Source of the DNA: Tolypeutes matacus
Taxonomy: Eukaryota > Chordata > Mammalia > Cingulata > Chlamyphoridae
Direction of reading: 5' to 3'
Assembly (NCBI GenBank): GCA_026826555.1
Contig: JAKSZT010054569.1
Coordinates: 6,000,346-6,064,345, forward strand
Length of the DNA stretch: 64,000 nucleotides
Made by a program: the position numbers and the translations under genes. The notes under the pieces were generated by a model. It did no database searches and had not been told where the DNA came from. It saw only the letters and a list, made by a program, of their open reading frames with translations. Of this stretch, positions 1-12,194 are shown in pieces. How positions within the stretch are numbered: the first letter of the stretch is position 1; each line of letters starts with the position of its first letter.

Positions 1-1757
1 TGCCAGTATTTCTGCTTATCAGTCGTTCCTTTTAAAAACCAAACAAGAGTATTAGTATTTCCTTTGCCACACCCTGCACACTATTATACACCATAATCCT
101 TGAAAAGAAAAACATTTCTAACATCATCAGGTCTACAATGTTAGGTTCTAGGTTTGCAAAGGACAAATAATCTGTACAAAACTATTGATATTTGATGCTG
201 AGACATGTTACTTCCTCACTCCCACCAAAAAAAAAAAAAAAAAAAAATTTACTTTTCAACTTGAAAAAAAAAATTGAAAATTGATGAGTAGCAGAGTCAT
301 CCTGCATTAATTTTTTTTCAAAAAAAGAGAGAGAGAGAGAGAGAGAGACATGGATATGAACAGGATTGGGTCTGGATTCTCGTCAAAACTCCTTCACTAA
401 TTAGCCACATAATCTTCTGGAAGTTACTTCACCTCACCAGTCTGTTTCCTCTTCAAATTCTTTGTAGGGTTCTTTCCTGCACTAACATTCTGTGAGTCTT
501 ACATTCCAAGGATGTAAGATACACACAAGAAGACAAACCTATCCTCAGTATCTGAAAGTAACAGACCAGTGACACTAAGGCATACTCAAGGATAGAGGAT
601 CCCCCCTTCCTGACTGACACCACTTAACAGTAGCTATCACCTGGAACAGGGAGGTGCCATCTGTGATGAAATGCTCTTTTAGAGAGCAAAGTCAAGTACT
701 GGACAGTTTCATCAATCCTAAAATGAGAGAAATTTTTGAGGCGTTTTGGCATCTCCACAACAGAACCCAGACATTTAATTTGACAAAGATTCTGCTCACT
801 TCTCTAAAAAGCAGCCTCTAATGGACTGAGCTCAATTGGAAGAACAAATCTACTCTTCCAAACCCAAACAGAAACACAACACTCAGAAAGACAAAAAAGA
901 TGCACTGTATCTCTCCGAGGGGCAAGAGCCTTTACCAATTTAATTTCCTGCATCGAGCCCAAAGACTCCATTCCCCAATAGAAGATATTCCCTATGGAAG
1001 AAGTAATAAGAAGTCTAGGCGTGAAGAGAGCCTTAATGGGCACCTAATCCAACAGAAATAGCCCACTAAAAATGTGTGCTTTGGGGACAAGCCCATTTAA
1101 CTACCATATCACTAGCGGATAATGCTTTTCTGAACCCATCCCACCATGAGTGTTATGGTGAAATCAACCACTTGAAATCTAATCATCCCAAACCCAGTAG
1201 TTCTCTTTACCAACTACTTTTCACACAATCTTGGAACTCTAAAGGCCAGTAGTGCCCTAAAATTTTTCTACTAGACAAACAGCTAATACTCTTTAGTAGG
1301 TCTGATCCCAATCTAGTTCATATAAGTCTTAGGTAAAAAGGAAAATATTAAAAATATTAAAATAGAAATTAACCCTAATCCTGTATTAGAGGATCCTGAT
1401 TGTACTACCTGGCTGCCTCCCTGTCTGCCTTCATTCATTATTGATTCATTAATTAAATGGAAGGACTCTTCTAGGTGTTTATCATGTATCAGCAAAAAAG
1501 CAACGATCTCTGTCCTTGTACAGTTTATATTCTAGTGCCCTTGGATTTACTCTGAGATTGGTGAGTGTAAAACACACCAGTAATCTGGTTTTGCAACTTT
1601 GTCTGCAATTAATCTGACCATAAAAAATATCATAAGCTCTGAAACAGAGGCATACAAACTGAAAGTGTAGGGAAAATATATCCATGTAGTAGTCTATTAG
1701 AGTACTCTAAGTAAGCACCATAAGTCTAAAAAAATTCTTTCTTGAAAGAGTCAATAG

Positions 1758-1980
1758 GAGAAGCAGATATGGCTCAAACAGATGAGTATGCTTCCCACAT
1801 GGGAGGTCCCAGGTTCGGTTCCAGTACCTCCTGAAAAAAAAAAATCCAAAATAACAAGCAAAACAAACAAAAAAAAACTAACTCAGGGGAGCTCATGTAG
1901 CTCACTGGTTGAGTGCCGGCTTCCCACATGAGGTCCCAGGTTCAATCCTCCACCCCTGGTACCCCAGAGAAAAAAAAAGA
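1758..1980 (+). repeat. tRNA-derived SINE dimer, linker type
   Basis: Two tRNA-like monomers, each with an A-box-like tggctcaaa or gtagctcac and a B-box-like ggttcggtt or ggttcaatc, are joined by an A-rich linker ending in actaactcag. The 9-bp TSD agtcaatag lies at 1749-1757 and 1981-1989. Similar dimers occur at 45684-45893, 53297-53512, 59177-59398 and 60249-60474. Confidence 0.8.
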
Positions 1981-2242
1981 AGTCAATAGCCAAAAAGCAA
2001 CTAAAATGACTGTGCCTGAGACAGTGAGGGCCAGCCTTACTTAGGCAGTTTGGCCCTACTGAACACCTTCAAAATAACTACTTCTATGCAAACCTCAGGA
2101 TGTTCTAACAATCAAGTGATAACTCACAAATTTCACTACCATTTATACTTAGAAAATGCTCTAGATTTAAAAAAAACCCTAGTGAACTGATAGAATGAAA
2201 AATGCAAATTAGTCAACAGGGTAGTAATTGTCCACAACTGTT

Positions 2243-2515
2243 TAGACAAGCACTGCCCAATATGGTAGCCACTAGCCACACGTGGCTACTAAAAAGTTGA
2301 TATGTGGCTAATCTAAATTGAGATGAGCTGTACTTAAAAAAACACATCAAGAAAAAACAATGTAAAACAGCTCAATAATTTTTATCTTGATTAGATAGTA
2401 AAAAGAACGTTTTAGATCTATTGAGTTAAAATGTTATTAAAATTAATTCCCCTTTTACTTTAAGTAAACAATTTCAAATTATATATGTGGCTCACATTTC
2501 TTTCACACAGTACTT
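2243..2515. mobile_element. Old DNA-transposon relic (hAT-like)
   Basis: It begins with the familiar mammalian motif caatatggtagccactagcc and ends with tatgtggctcacatttc. This resembles non-autonomous hAT-class elements shared by placental mammals. I assign the class by recall and give no family name. Confidence 0.45.
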
Positions 2516-2533
2516 GTTTAAACACAATAGTAG

Positions 2534-2732
2534 GTAATCTAAGCACCTCTTAAAATATATGTATAGATATATATATAAATAACATTTTTGTAAGCAAATA
2601 CACATATATGCACATATATTTATATATCATTATGCAAATGTTTGTATGTATTGTGATAATTTTGATTTTTACCCATAATAAAAAAATATATATATATATA
2701 TAAAAAATAAATAAATAAAAAAAATAAAAAAT
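2534..2732 (+). mobile_element. L1 3' end, 5'-truncated
   Basis: It starts gtaatctaagcacctctt, passes through an AT-rich stretch and acccataataaaaa, and ends in an A-rich tail. The 14-bp TSD aaacacaatagtag is perfect (2520-2533 and 2733-2746). Homologous 3' ends lie at 12444-12658 and 13825-13995. Confidence 0.7.
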
Positions 2733-5115
2733 AAACACAATAGTAGACTTCTAAAACCCACACACAGAGCTAATATATGAAATGTGTTACAACTGTACCA
2801 AGAATGTTATACTTATGCCTTAACTTTCTCCACTTAAATTATTCAACATCAAAACAGCAAACATATCAAACATATTTTTGTATCAAAATATGAAAGTTTC
2901 AAAGTCTAAAGTGAGATTCTTTGAGCACCAACAAAACATGTGCAGGACGACAGCATGCCGGGCATTCAACGCATAAAGGACCTTGCTGTGCCACCTTCAG
3001 CAGAAGGGACACACAGTCTATATCTAGCCAACATGCACTGCACTCCAACGAAGTGCTTTACTCTCACTGACCCATAAAATCCTCCAACCACCCTTTGTGG
3101 TGGGTACTATTATTAACACAATTTAAAGAAGAAACTGAGAAAGAGGTTAACTTGTCCCAAGTCCCACAGTTAGTAACCTGTGGAACAAGGATTCCAACCC
3201 AGCAGGCATGATCCCAAATCACCACACATTTCCCAAGTGAAAGCTCCACACAAAAAGATTATGTCATTATCGTACAGAATTGGGTTTTAGCTGTGGATAT
3301 AAACCCATTACAAAAAGATGAGAATAGATGGAGTAGATGGAATTAGCTCTTGGCATCCTACTCTACACACGCACCCTTCTCAATGGCTATGGTTCAAAGC
3401 TGACCATGGGAATTAAATCCCTGATCTTACTTCAGGCTTGTTTAATACTTTTCAAGAAAGGTCTTATTCCACCCCTCTGGGACAAATTCCTATTTGTCCT
3501 TCAGGCTTCATCTTAGACCCGGTCTTCCCCATGCAAGCCTGGCTCAGAACTCTGCAAGTCTGAGGCTGGTCACCTCTCCTCCCTAAACTCATCCCAACAT
3601 TTTCATACTCTATTGTGATTGCCCTCAAGGGAGCCATTGTGTTTGCCACTTATCCTCAGAGCCTAAAATAGGGCCTAGCATTAGGTGCCCAATAAATATT
3701 GGCTGGCTGGTCTAACCACCTGACCTAGCCAGCTACCAGTTGTAAGTGGAATATTTACAGCAAACTTATTGCAAGCAAGTGCCAACCCATAAAGGAGAGA
3801 ACAAGTTCTAAGTTTCATGAAATCTGGCAGACTGCGAGAAGAGTATGATACTCAGAATATAATGATGAGGATAATTCTTCTCCTCCCCCTCCCCCCCAAA
3901 AAAGTGAGTAAAACCAAAATCTATTTAAAATCATTTGCGCTGTTTAATTTCAGTATACGTCTTACTGAGAATGAATTAAGTAGCTGATAAATATTTGCCT
4001 TTGTCATAAGAAACGCAAATCAATGATTTCAGTGATGCTATATTTTGTTTGAAATGAGTTTAATTTTGACAATTCTCAGAGTTCGAAGACAACTGCAGTT
4101 GCTTTTTTAAATAACCTCAATATAAAATCAGTTACACTTAAAAATGGGTTTCATTGCACTGCCCCAGTACTGAATGAGGGTGACCGAGGCACTCATGTGT
4201 CCTTTAAGGAAATGTATTGTGTGAAAAAGGGCTTCACATACAACTCATTTACAGCCCAATTACTGTTAATGCCTCTAAATTTTCCAACTGGAGTCAAATG
4301 GTACTTTCCTAGAGCCTTCCCGTTTCTTAAACGGGAAACCGATTAAAAAGGTCACTCTTTACCTCTTACTTCCACATTAACTCTGAAACACGAGGTGAAA
4401 GTACAAGTCCTTAGGGCTATGACTGGCAAAATACTTTCCTGTAAATTCTAGCATAAAGTTAAAAAAGGAGAACTTCACTTCATTCCGTCGGGTTTGAAGA
4501 CAAAAACTAATCATCTACCTCCTTAGATCACTGCTTCTGCTGTAGCCAGAGTCCCAGCCCAAGCACCAAGAGCCTCCGATTGTTTGACACATCAATGGAT
4601 TTAGTCAACGCGGGGCAACTCCCTCTTCCCCTCTAATTTGCTTTCATTATTCTTCACACAAACCTTCAAGTTTACTCTAAGTTTGGACGATATGGAATCT
4701 TCTCTCTGCCCAAAGTATAAATTCAGGCCTTTACCCAAAGACTAGAACTGTTTCAATCCCACCCTGTAAAACAAATCCCTAACCTATGTCATCCATCTAA
4801 GTAATTCCACGCAAATGTGGAAAAACCACTCTAGTCGCCTAAAGCAAAAAGGACTCTGGAACGTCGTTAAAATGCTGTATATAGTAACAGCGGGTACTGA
4901 GCAGAGCGGAAGACTTGAATGCAACAGACCGGATGGAGAGCACGGGCCGACCCCGCCCCAGAGAGCTCAACGCCGATTCAAACAGTAACTTGGGTCTGTT
5001 GCTTAGAATCGGGATCACCGAAACAAAGGCGCACATTACGGGAAGCAAGATGTCTGGAGTAAAGGCATCGGTTTGCAGCCACAGAGCCCGCACACCATCC
5101 TCCCACGGGTCTTAC

Positions 5116-5242
5116 CTATTGTGGAAATAAAGGTGGTATTGAAGGCATCATCCGAAAAACGAAAAAGGACGCAGGTCTTCCCCACTCCCGAGTCCCCGAT
5201 CAGGAGCAGCTTGAAAAGCAGGTCGTACGTCTTCTTCGCCAT
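5116..5242 (-). CDS. RAB10: RAB10 first coding exon (gene continues off the left edge)
   Basis: Encodes the first 42 residues plus one base of the small GTPase Rab10, which in other mammals drives exocytic and endosomal trafficking, including GLUT4 vesicle delivery. The minus strand reads [10 protein letters not shown] from an ATG at 5242, followed by the P-loop GDSGVGKT at residues 16-23 and the start of switch I ([12 protein letters not shown]). As far as I recall this matches mammalian Rab10 and distinguishes it from Rab8 and Rab13. The frame then diverges exactly at a consensus splice donor, gtaag, read from 5115 down to 5111, so the exon ends at 5116 in phase 1. Downstream exons, with the remaining G motifs and the C-terminal prenylation cysteines, are outside the window. 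The start has a weak -3 base (c) but G at +4. The exon sits inside a CpG island. Confidence 0.96.
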
Positions 5243-5826
5243 TGGGAGGAGCGGCTCAGGCTCTCGCCGCCGGCGGCCCCAGGGGATCGGTCCCTCTCAC
5301 GACGGCCAACTCCTCGCTCGGGCGTTCTCAGGCCGGAGGACCGGGGAAGCGTGGGAAAAAGGACTCGAGAGGGCACGGGCGATCTATGAACCGCCTCGTC
5401 GAGGGAGCCCCGACGGTGGCGGCGTCCGGTGCCTCCGAGGGCGGCGACCGCGGCTCGGCAGCCTCTCCCAGCCGCTCCGCCCGGTTCCGGGGAGTCGGTC
5501 GGGACAAGATGGCCTCCCCTCCCCCCTCAGGGTTGCTCGGCCGGGACGCTCCCACGGGCGAGCGAGCAAGCTCTGCCGTCGAGGGAGCGCGGCGGGCGTG
5601 GGGACAGTCTCGCTCCCGAGCGGACACGCCGAGCGAGGACGCGGCGATGGCAGCGAAGGAGGACCCCGAGCCGCCAAGCCCAGCTACATAGCCAAAGCAA
5701 GACGAGCCGCCCCGGCCAGAGCCACCTTTCCCCCGTGCCCTCTCACGCCAGCGTGCGCGCTGCCTGAGACGCACGCAAGGACGTACGCCCGCCCTCCCCT
5801 CGCGCCCTGGCCCTGCGGTCCGCCTG

Positions 5827-5838
5827 TGCGCACGCGCG
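5827..5838. promoter_or_regulatory. NRF1 consensus site upstream of RAB10
   Basis: TGCGCACGCGCG matches the palindromic NRF1 consensus YGCGCAYGCGCR at every position. It lies about 590 bp upstream of the RAB10 ATG, inside the CpG island. A one-mismatch version, tgcgcaggcgca, lies at 6029-6040. Binding is inferred. Confidence 0.5.
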
Positions 5839-6620
5839 CAAGAGGCGTGGGGGCGCGCGGGGGCGAGGAGCGGCGCGCTCGGGTTTCCAAGCTTCTGTCT
5901 GAGGCTGGGCAGAGACGAGGTGAGGGGCGGGGCGAGAGAGGGCGAGGCCGCGGACGCGCTCCCCGCGGCCGCCTGATAGGGTGCGCGGCGCTACGAGCAC
6001 GCCCCGCGGGGAGGCGCTGCCTAGGGAGTGCGCAGGCGCAGCACCATGGAGTAGCCTCTCGTCCACCCTCCCGCCCGCCCTACCCCACCCCACCCCGCCT
6101 TTTCTCCCCGGGGTCGCGCTCTGGGCTGCGCGAGGTTGGCCCTCGTTTGTCGTGGGTGTCGAGCTGAGGTTTTTGGCAGCGAGAGGCTTGGGTGTCCGTG
6201 TGTTCCCGTGTAGGTGTAACTGTAAACGCGGGGAAAGGGAGCGCCCCGGGTCATTGAATGGCTAATTTGCCAAAATGCGACGCGTCCAGGAGGGCCGTCG
6301 CGCGTGGGGCAGTCGTGCCAGGGGAAGCCTTAGAGCTCCGTCCCGGTATGCTTAAGGAGCGGGAGTCGGCGTTCATGAAGCAGGAGTTCGAGACGGGAAA
6401 TTTGGCCCCGCTGCTCAGGCTGGGATGATGTAATCGGCCTTTCTGGGCGAGGTGAGGAGGGAAGAGGAATGCCTGGTCACAGGGAGGCCCTCCCCGCGGG
6501 GTGAGGCTTTGGGGCCGTGCTCTGCGCGGGGACCCCGCTCCGGGCCTTTGCAGTCCTTGTGGAATCCCGGAGAGCCCCGGAGCTTCCTGCAAAGGAGGCG
6601 GGGCCCCTTCCCTGCCGCCA

Positions 6621-7313
6621 AAATCGAGGCACTGGTGTCGAAAATGGAAGGGTGGTGCAACCTACCCCACCCGACACAGCCCTCTTCCTTGCACTTTCCT
6701 TTCAGAAACCTTACCCCCTTACACCATAAGCCTTACTTAGACCTCCCTTTCCCCCTTCTTCCTTCCTGCCCTTGAAATGTTCCGTAATTTGCCCTTTCTC
6801 ACTTCTCGTGCTTCATCCTTCCAAGGCACACCCAGCATAGGAGGGCAGCGTAGTCGGGGCTGGTGGGCTGCTTCAACCTGATAAAGTAGAAACCCTGGGG
6901 ATTTCTGAAAGCAAAATACGTTCATGTCTTTAGTATGTAACTAAAATTCATCTTTGAGGCAGTTAGCGTAATCCTATTTCAGTCACCCATTCTTTAAAGC
7001 CGCCCCTAAAGCTTCATTACTGTAATACATCTCGTCCTTCATTTCATTTCTTTGATTGCTCTTCTTAGTCCTGGCACTTAAACCTTCTTATCGTCTATGA
7101 ATCATTCTTCCTCCAATGGGAATGTCCATTATGATAATACCAACGGTTCTAAAATAAGCTAGATATGCAAAGCACAAAATGAGTTATGGTCGGTGCTTCA
7201 CTGGTTTGTTGTCAATTTGGAGTCAGAAAATAAACGTTCGGCTTTAGTTGGGTTCTTCCTTTCAAAATAAGTTCATTAACTCAAGCCCCCACATTGTAAA
7301 GCATTTCGAAGTC

Positions 7314-7350
<37 letters not shown>

Positions 7351-8797
7351 AGTGAGCCTAATTTGGAGAGTAATACCGCCACATACATTTTGGGAATAAT
7401 AGGCAGCTAAAAATAAAAACTTCACGTTTTGGCCCATGGTTTTGTCAGAACCTTTTCCTCAGGGACCCCATATTTTGAAACTTCAGAATTGCATTTATTT
7501 GCCATTTTTATTTATTATGTGTCAGGATCACAGAATTTTAGAGCCGTCATGCTCTTTTAAGTCATTATTCAAAACCTCTGCAGGTAATTTACAGGTGAGG
7601 CTAGACTGTGAGGCTCAGGTTAGCTGGCCAGAAATAACACTCTTTAGTGGCAGAGCTCAGCCTATATGAGCAGGGAAAAGGGAAGAAAATCTCCACAGGA
7701 CATTACATGAAGACAGGAATTGTGAGGCTCATTCAGTAGATAATGTTTGGCTTATGTTGATGGCATGACTTAATTACAATGGATGGCATGAGGCCCAAGC
7801 AGCAAACTGTACCTCTGCCAACGAAGCCTCCTCAACTGATCAAGGCATGGACAATCTAGGGGGAAAAAAAGGGGGGGGGATCTATGTAGGCCTCAAAGGT
7901 AAACCTAGAGCTGTTAAGTAATATTTGATCAAAGTTGAAATGTAGTGAAAGAAAATGTCAGTCTACTTAGTAGCTTAGGGTTTATGCCTCTTTCAGAATT
8001 GCTCTATAAAGCATTTAGTCCAAACTTTTGTAAGCAAAGAAAACAAAGAGTTCCATTGCTGTGTTTGAACTATTAATGAAGCTATTATTTCTATATTTTT
8101 CTGGAAAGCACCCTAACACAGCTCATGGCTCCAGTCTGCTTAAGCTCTCAGGACCTGCTCCCACAGCTTTTAAGAAATCTGTCTCAAAAGATAGTGACCC
8201 AGGTTCATCTTTGCCACTATTCCTCTACATATTTTGTTCAGTTTCTGTGCCCCACTTCTTGCTCATCTAGTCCCTGGGCTTGTTCTCCCTAAGAATGGAG
8301 TCTTTTCCTGAACCGAGCCCTACTGCCATAGCAGCACCCCCTGCTATTTCCTCTCTTCACACCCAGTCTTCCTGCTGGGACTTCCCTGAGGAAGGACTTT
8401 GTTAGACCTTCCTGATGCCAAGTACAGATTGCCTGGAGGCTATCACTGCCTTTATGGCCAGAGGCTGTCAATCTGCTGTGCCTGTTTATCTTGACTTAGT
8501 CTTACCTTTGGTTATGGAATTAGTGTCCCCTGCGTCTTCCCCAACCCATTCAATGTGTAGTTCTAGTCTCCTGCCAGGGATACTCCAGTTCTAGAATGCT
8601 GGCCTCTTCAGCGTGGCACCTAAGGGCCTCCAGGCCCCAGCCCTGAGCTTTACTCCCCATCCTAGTTTCCACACACTGTTTTCCAGATAAGCTGAACTAG
8701 TCTTCTTCCCTACGGTTGAAAAGCACCTTCTCCTTCACCAGCCTATTTTCACCAGCACCCTCACCAAGCCAGAAGTAAATTTTTTCTGCTTTAAACT
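6621..8797. other. Intergenic stretch without an identified gene
   Basis: Sequence upstream of RAB10. It has a long T run at about 7319-7346 and otherwise no recognised transposon boundary, RNA gene or conserved coding segment. Short open frames here have no recognisable domains. Confidence 0.5.
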
Positions 8798-8811
8798 CCC
8801 ATAGCACTTTA

Positions 8812-9006
8812 TTTTTTTATTTTTTTTTATTTTTAACATTTTATTTATTTATTCATTCATCCCCCCCCTGCTGCTTGTGCTCACTGGGTCAGCCAACCAC
8901 GCCGTGCGGGCGGGCCTGCCCTCACCAGGAGGCCCTGGGAACCGAACCCGGGGCCTCCCATATGGTAAACGGGAGCCCTACTGATTGAGCCACAGCCGCT
9001 TCCCAT
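8812..9006 (-). repeat. DAS-type SINE (long monomer)
   Basis: On the minus strand it reads gggaagcggctgtggctcaa at the head, a B-box-like ggttcggttccc, a GC-rich tRNA-unrelated body (gcccgcccgcacg...) and an (AAAT)-rich tail. The TSD is cccatagcacttta (8798-8811 and 9007-9020). This is the commonest GC-rich SINE in the window, with at least ten copies. Confidence 0.9.
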
Positions 9007-9040
9007 CCCATAGCACTTTAAAAAAAAAAAAAAAAAAAAA

Positions 9041-9140
9041 NNNNNNNNNNNNNNNNNNNNNNNNNNNNNNNNNNNNNNNNNNNNNNNNNNNNNNNNNNNN
9101 NNNNNNNNNNNNNNNNNNNNNNNNNNNNNNNNNNNNNNNN
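9041..9140. other. Assembly gap (100 N)
   Basis: Exactly 100 N flanked on both sides by A runs, a conventional gap of unknown size. It sits just beyond the right TSD of the SINE ending at 9006. An open frame running through it is meaningless. Confidence 1.
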
Positions 9141-9539
9141 AAAAAAAAAAAAAAAAAAACTATGTTTTCCTCTTTTCATTAATTATAATAATAAAATATT
9201 GTTCCACGCTGTTTCTATTCACTTTTGAATTTTACATTTTTTCCAATATTTTGAAGATTTCTCTAAAGTAGTATTGTTTTCCAGGAGAAAAATGTGAATT
9301 GCCCTCTGAGTTTCATTTGCTTTTTCCTTCAATAAACATGTTTTGGATTTCTGGTCTATTCAAAGAACTGTGCTAAATGATGTATAAAAGAGTTGTGGCC
9401 CTCAAGGAGATTCCAATTTGAGCCGATAAGATATATATACAAATTTCTTCATAGAATGTAGAAAGCATGTCATAAGATGTCTAAATAAAAGGCTTCACAC
9501 CATGGACTCCAGCAAATGACTCCCGACTCTTTTCACCAA

Positions 9540-9770
9540 TGTTGGAGCAATTGGTCCAGCCCAATGGCTAAAAGCATGAACTTTGAGTCTGCTCAAAGGT
9601 TCTAGTTCTGCCACTTTGCTGAAAAGAGACCTTGTGTAAGTTCCCTAGCCTCTCTCAACCTGGCTCCTTGCTTGTGCAATGGGAACAAAATAGAAACTAC
9701 CACAGGGTTGTGTGAGGTTAAATGAGACACAGTATTTGGCCTTTAGTTAATGCTTAAAAATGTTACTCCC
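9540..9770 (+). repeat. MIR-like ancient SINE relic
   Basis: Contains the degenerate MIR core layout: a ctgccacttt segment, a splice-like gtgtaagttccctagcctctc and caatgggaacaaaat. MIRs are shared by all placental mammals. Similar relics are seen at about 11625-11850, 20940-21150, 41630-41800, 54355-54460, 55010-55140 and 61370-61530. Confidence 0.55.
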
Positions 9771-9958
9771 ACCACAACAGCTGAGAAAACTTTTTCCATT
9801 TGAGGATCATTGGCCTGTTGAAAAAAGTAAATCTGGAGGGACATAACTTATTTTGAAACATAAAAAGCACTCTACTAATCCATAGAAATATCCTAGAAGG
9901 GAAAGAACTTCCATTAAATCCATTTTCACAACCTTATGTTTCTTCTAAAGTGATAACA

Positions 9959-10057
9959 GGAGAGCTGGTGTAGCTCAGTGGTTGAGTGCCAGCTTCCCAC
10001 ATACAAGGTCCTGGGTTCAATCCCTGGCCCTTGTACTTTAAAAAAAGAAAAAATAAA
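9959..10057 (+). repeat. Single tRNA-like SINE monomer
   Basis: Reads gagctggtgtagctcagtgg, then a B-box-like gggttcaatccc and an A-rich tail. The lack of a complete cloverleaf and the presence of an A tail argue for a SINE, not a functional tRNA gene. Confidence 0.7.
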
Positions 10058-10679
10058 TAAAGTGAATTACGAATCAAATAAACCTGACCATTCTAGGAAG
10101 TGCCTGTTTGCATACTAAAATATAAATAGGTAGGTTAACCTCTTTTTTAATGTCTAAAAGAAAACAAAAGAATCATCCAAAGCAAAAGGTTGTTTATCTC
10201 TTTTCTAATTATTGGCTATTCAACTATTTAAAAAGTAATAAATTCTCAATTCACACTACTTAGAAAATGGAGAGCACTAAGAAATAAGCAAACATGGTGG
10301 TAATCCTTTAACACGAAGATGTGTATAGCAAACTCCTGGATGGGCCACTGGAAAACATGGCTAGAAGGCACACTTCCTGAGTCAGAGGAACCTGGTTTTT
10401 TTTATAGTGGCAGGGCTCAGACCTCTGAAGAGCAAAGAGGACTTTAGCTAAACTGACAGAGCAGCAGAGAGCACAGGGTATGGCAACTTGGCCTGCATTA
10501 GAAGGCTGGAAAAAGTGATAGAAGCACCAAAATAGAAAATACTTTCTGTAGGCAGAAAGCTGGAAAAATGAGGGAAGGGAGCTCAGGGAGGGACTTGGGA
10601 CCAAAATGGAAGAGAAACTAATTCAGCCTTAGATCTTGCTCTAGAAAACTATATCCCCGAGTGTCAAGACATGATGAGG

Positions 10680-11011
10680 GGGAAGCGGATGTGGCCCACT
10701 GTTGGGCACCTGCCTACCACATGGGAGGTCCCAGGTTCGGTTTCCGTTGCCCCCTAAAGAAGACAGCGAGCTGGCACAAGAGCTGGCACAGCGAGCTGAT
10801 GCAATAAGATGCAATGAAATGACATAGTGAGGAAACACAACGAGAGACACAGAAAAGGGAGTGGATGTGGCTCAGGTGATTAGGCAACTCCCTCCCACAT
10901 GGGAGGTCCCAGGTTTGGTTCCTGGTGACTCCCAAAAAAGAAGATGACAGTAAGTGCAAACAATGGGGGGGGGAGGCGGAAATAAGTAAAATAAACATAA
11001 AAAAAAAAAAA
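10680..11011 (+). repeat. SINE dimer, first of a three-SINE train
   Basis: Two tRNA-like halves (aagcggatgtggcccac and tggatgtggctcaggtg), each with a B-box-like ggttcggtt or ggtttggtt, and a poly(A) tail. The imperfect TSD aagacatgatgagg / aagacctgatgagg lies at about 10666-10679 and 11012-11026. Confidence 0.8.
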
Positions 11012-11026
11012 AGACCTGATGAGGGA

Positions 11027-11375
11027 AGCAGATGTGGCTCAAGCAGTTGGGTGCCTGCTTACCACATGGGAAGTCCTTGATTTGGTTCCCAGTGCCTCCT
11101 AGAGAAGACAAGCTGATGTAACCAGCTGGCACAGTGAACTGACACAATGAAGAGACACAAAGAGGCAACATAATGAGAGACACAACAAGCGGGAGTGGAG
11201 GTGGCTCAAACCATTGGGTGCCTCTTGCACACATGGAAGGTCCCAGGTGTGGTTCCCAGTGCCTCCTAAAAAGAAGACAAGCACACAATGAACAGACACA
11301 GAGAACAGACAGCGCAAACAATGAGGGGGGATGTGGGAAATAAATAAAATAAATCTTAAAAAAAAAAAAAAAAAA
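11027..11375 (+). repeat. SINE dimer, second of the train
   Basis: Same architecture as the previous copy: two tRNA-like halves with a tail of acaagc/acacag-rich sequence, then aaataaaataaatctt and poly(A). It inserted into the repeated gacctgat target. Confidence 0.8.
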
Positions 11376-11417
11376 GGACCTGATAAAAAATACATCAGAC
11401 TTAAAAAGACAATGACA

Positions 11418-11550
11418 GGGGGTCGGATGTGGCTCAACTGGTTGGGCATCCGTCTCCCATATGGAGGGACCCAGGTTCAATCCCTGGGACCTCCCGGTAA
11501 AAAATAAATAAAATAAAAGACATCAGGTAAAATTAAAAAAAAAAAAAAAA
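11418..11550 (+). repeat. Short SINE monomer, third of the train
   Basis: Reads tcggatgtggctcaactgg ... gacctcccggtaaa with a poly(A) tail. The 15-bp TSD aaaaagacaatgaca is perfect (11403-11417 and 11551-11565). Confidence 0.88.
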
Positions 11551-12194
11551 AAAAAGACAATGACAAGAAGACAGTGCTTTAAGCTGTGCCAAGCCAAGAA
11601 ATGTGAAGCTACACTTGCGACATGAATTCTTAGACTCATTGCATGATGTAATGGAGTCACAGGGCCCTGATCTTGAATCCCTGTTCTACCTTATTTTAGC
11701 TAGTGACCTTAGACAATTACTCTAAACTTCAGTTTTCTCATCTGGAAAGTGGGGTTATCTGTGGCTACCAAATCAAATTTAATCTTGTGAAGATTAGATA
11801 ATCTATGCAAAGAACCTGGCAGAGGGCTAACAGGTCACTAAATATTGATTCTCTTCCCTCTACACGACTATAAACCCAGAGGGCAGACCACTGTTTTATC
11901 TCCTATAATACTGAGGCAGGCTAGATTAGGGTTAAGATGAATCTGCGACCTGGCAGAAAAAGGACGGCCATGAAAGCACATGGCCGTGGGAACAGCCCCT
12001 GTGGGAAATGACCTTACAAGATGGCTGCCGGAGGACCTCAGGAGAATTCCCCATTCAGAAGGGGATTTCCTCCAGAATCAAGGAAAAGGCCCAGATAGTC
12101 TCAAGGAGCCTCATCATTGGGGGGATTGATGGGTAGGGTAACCAATCAAAACAGCAAGCAGCTGGGTCCTCCCCCATCATTAGCAAAGAGGCAG

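Larger units (their letters stand above)
1..5115 (-). other. RAB10: RAB10 intron 1 (5' part)
   Basis: Sequence downstream of the RAB10 exon 1 donor, extending past the left edge; a long first intron is expected for this gene. It contains a poly(A) stretch near 226-247, a (GA)n run at about 326-348, a SINE dimer at 1758-1980, a DNA-transposon relic at about 2243-2515 and an L1 3' end at 2534-2732. MIR/L2-like relics lie near 3050-3220 and 3400-3720. No exon could be recognised on either strand. About 3730-4900 shows no clear feature. Confidence 0.8.
4900..6620. promoter_or_regulatory. RAB10: CpG island and promoter region of RAB10
   Basis: CpG dinucleotides become very dense from about 5220 to 6350, spanning the RAB10 start codon and about 1.1 kb upstream of it. 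There is no obvious TATA box, as is usual for CpG-island promoters. GC boxes (ggggcgggg near 5927) and NRF1-like palindromes are present. A YY1-like aagatggc lies at about 5506-5513. The transcription start was not located. The long open frames on both strands here, up to 364 codons, are expected from GC-rich DNA with few stop codons and show no recognisable domain. Confidence 0.85.

Noticed and set aside
5073..6167. 364-codon plus-strand open frame antisense to and upstream of RAB10
   Set aside because: It lies in a CpG island where stops are rare, is R/G/P/A-rich without any domain, and overlaps the RAB10 exon in antisense.
8985..9182. Open frame spanning the gap
   Set aside because: It reads through 100 N and poly-lysine from A runs.
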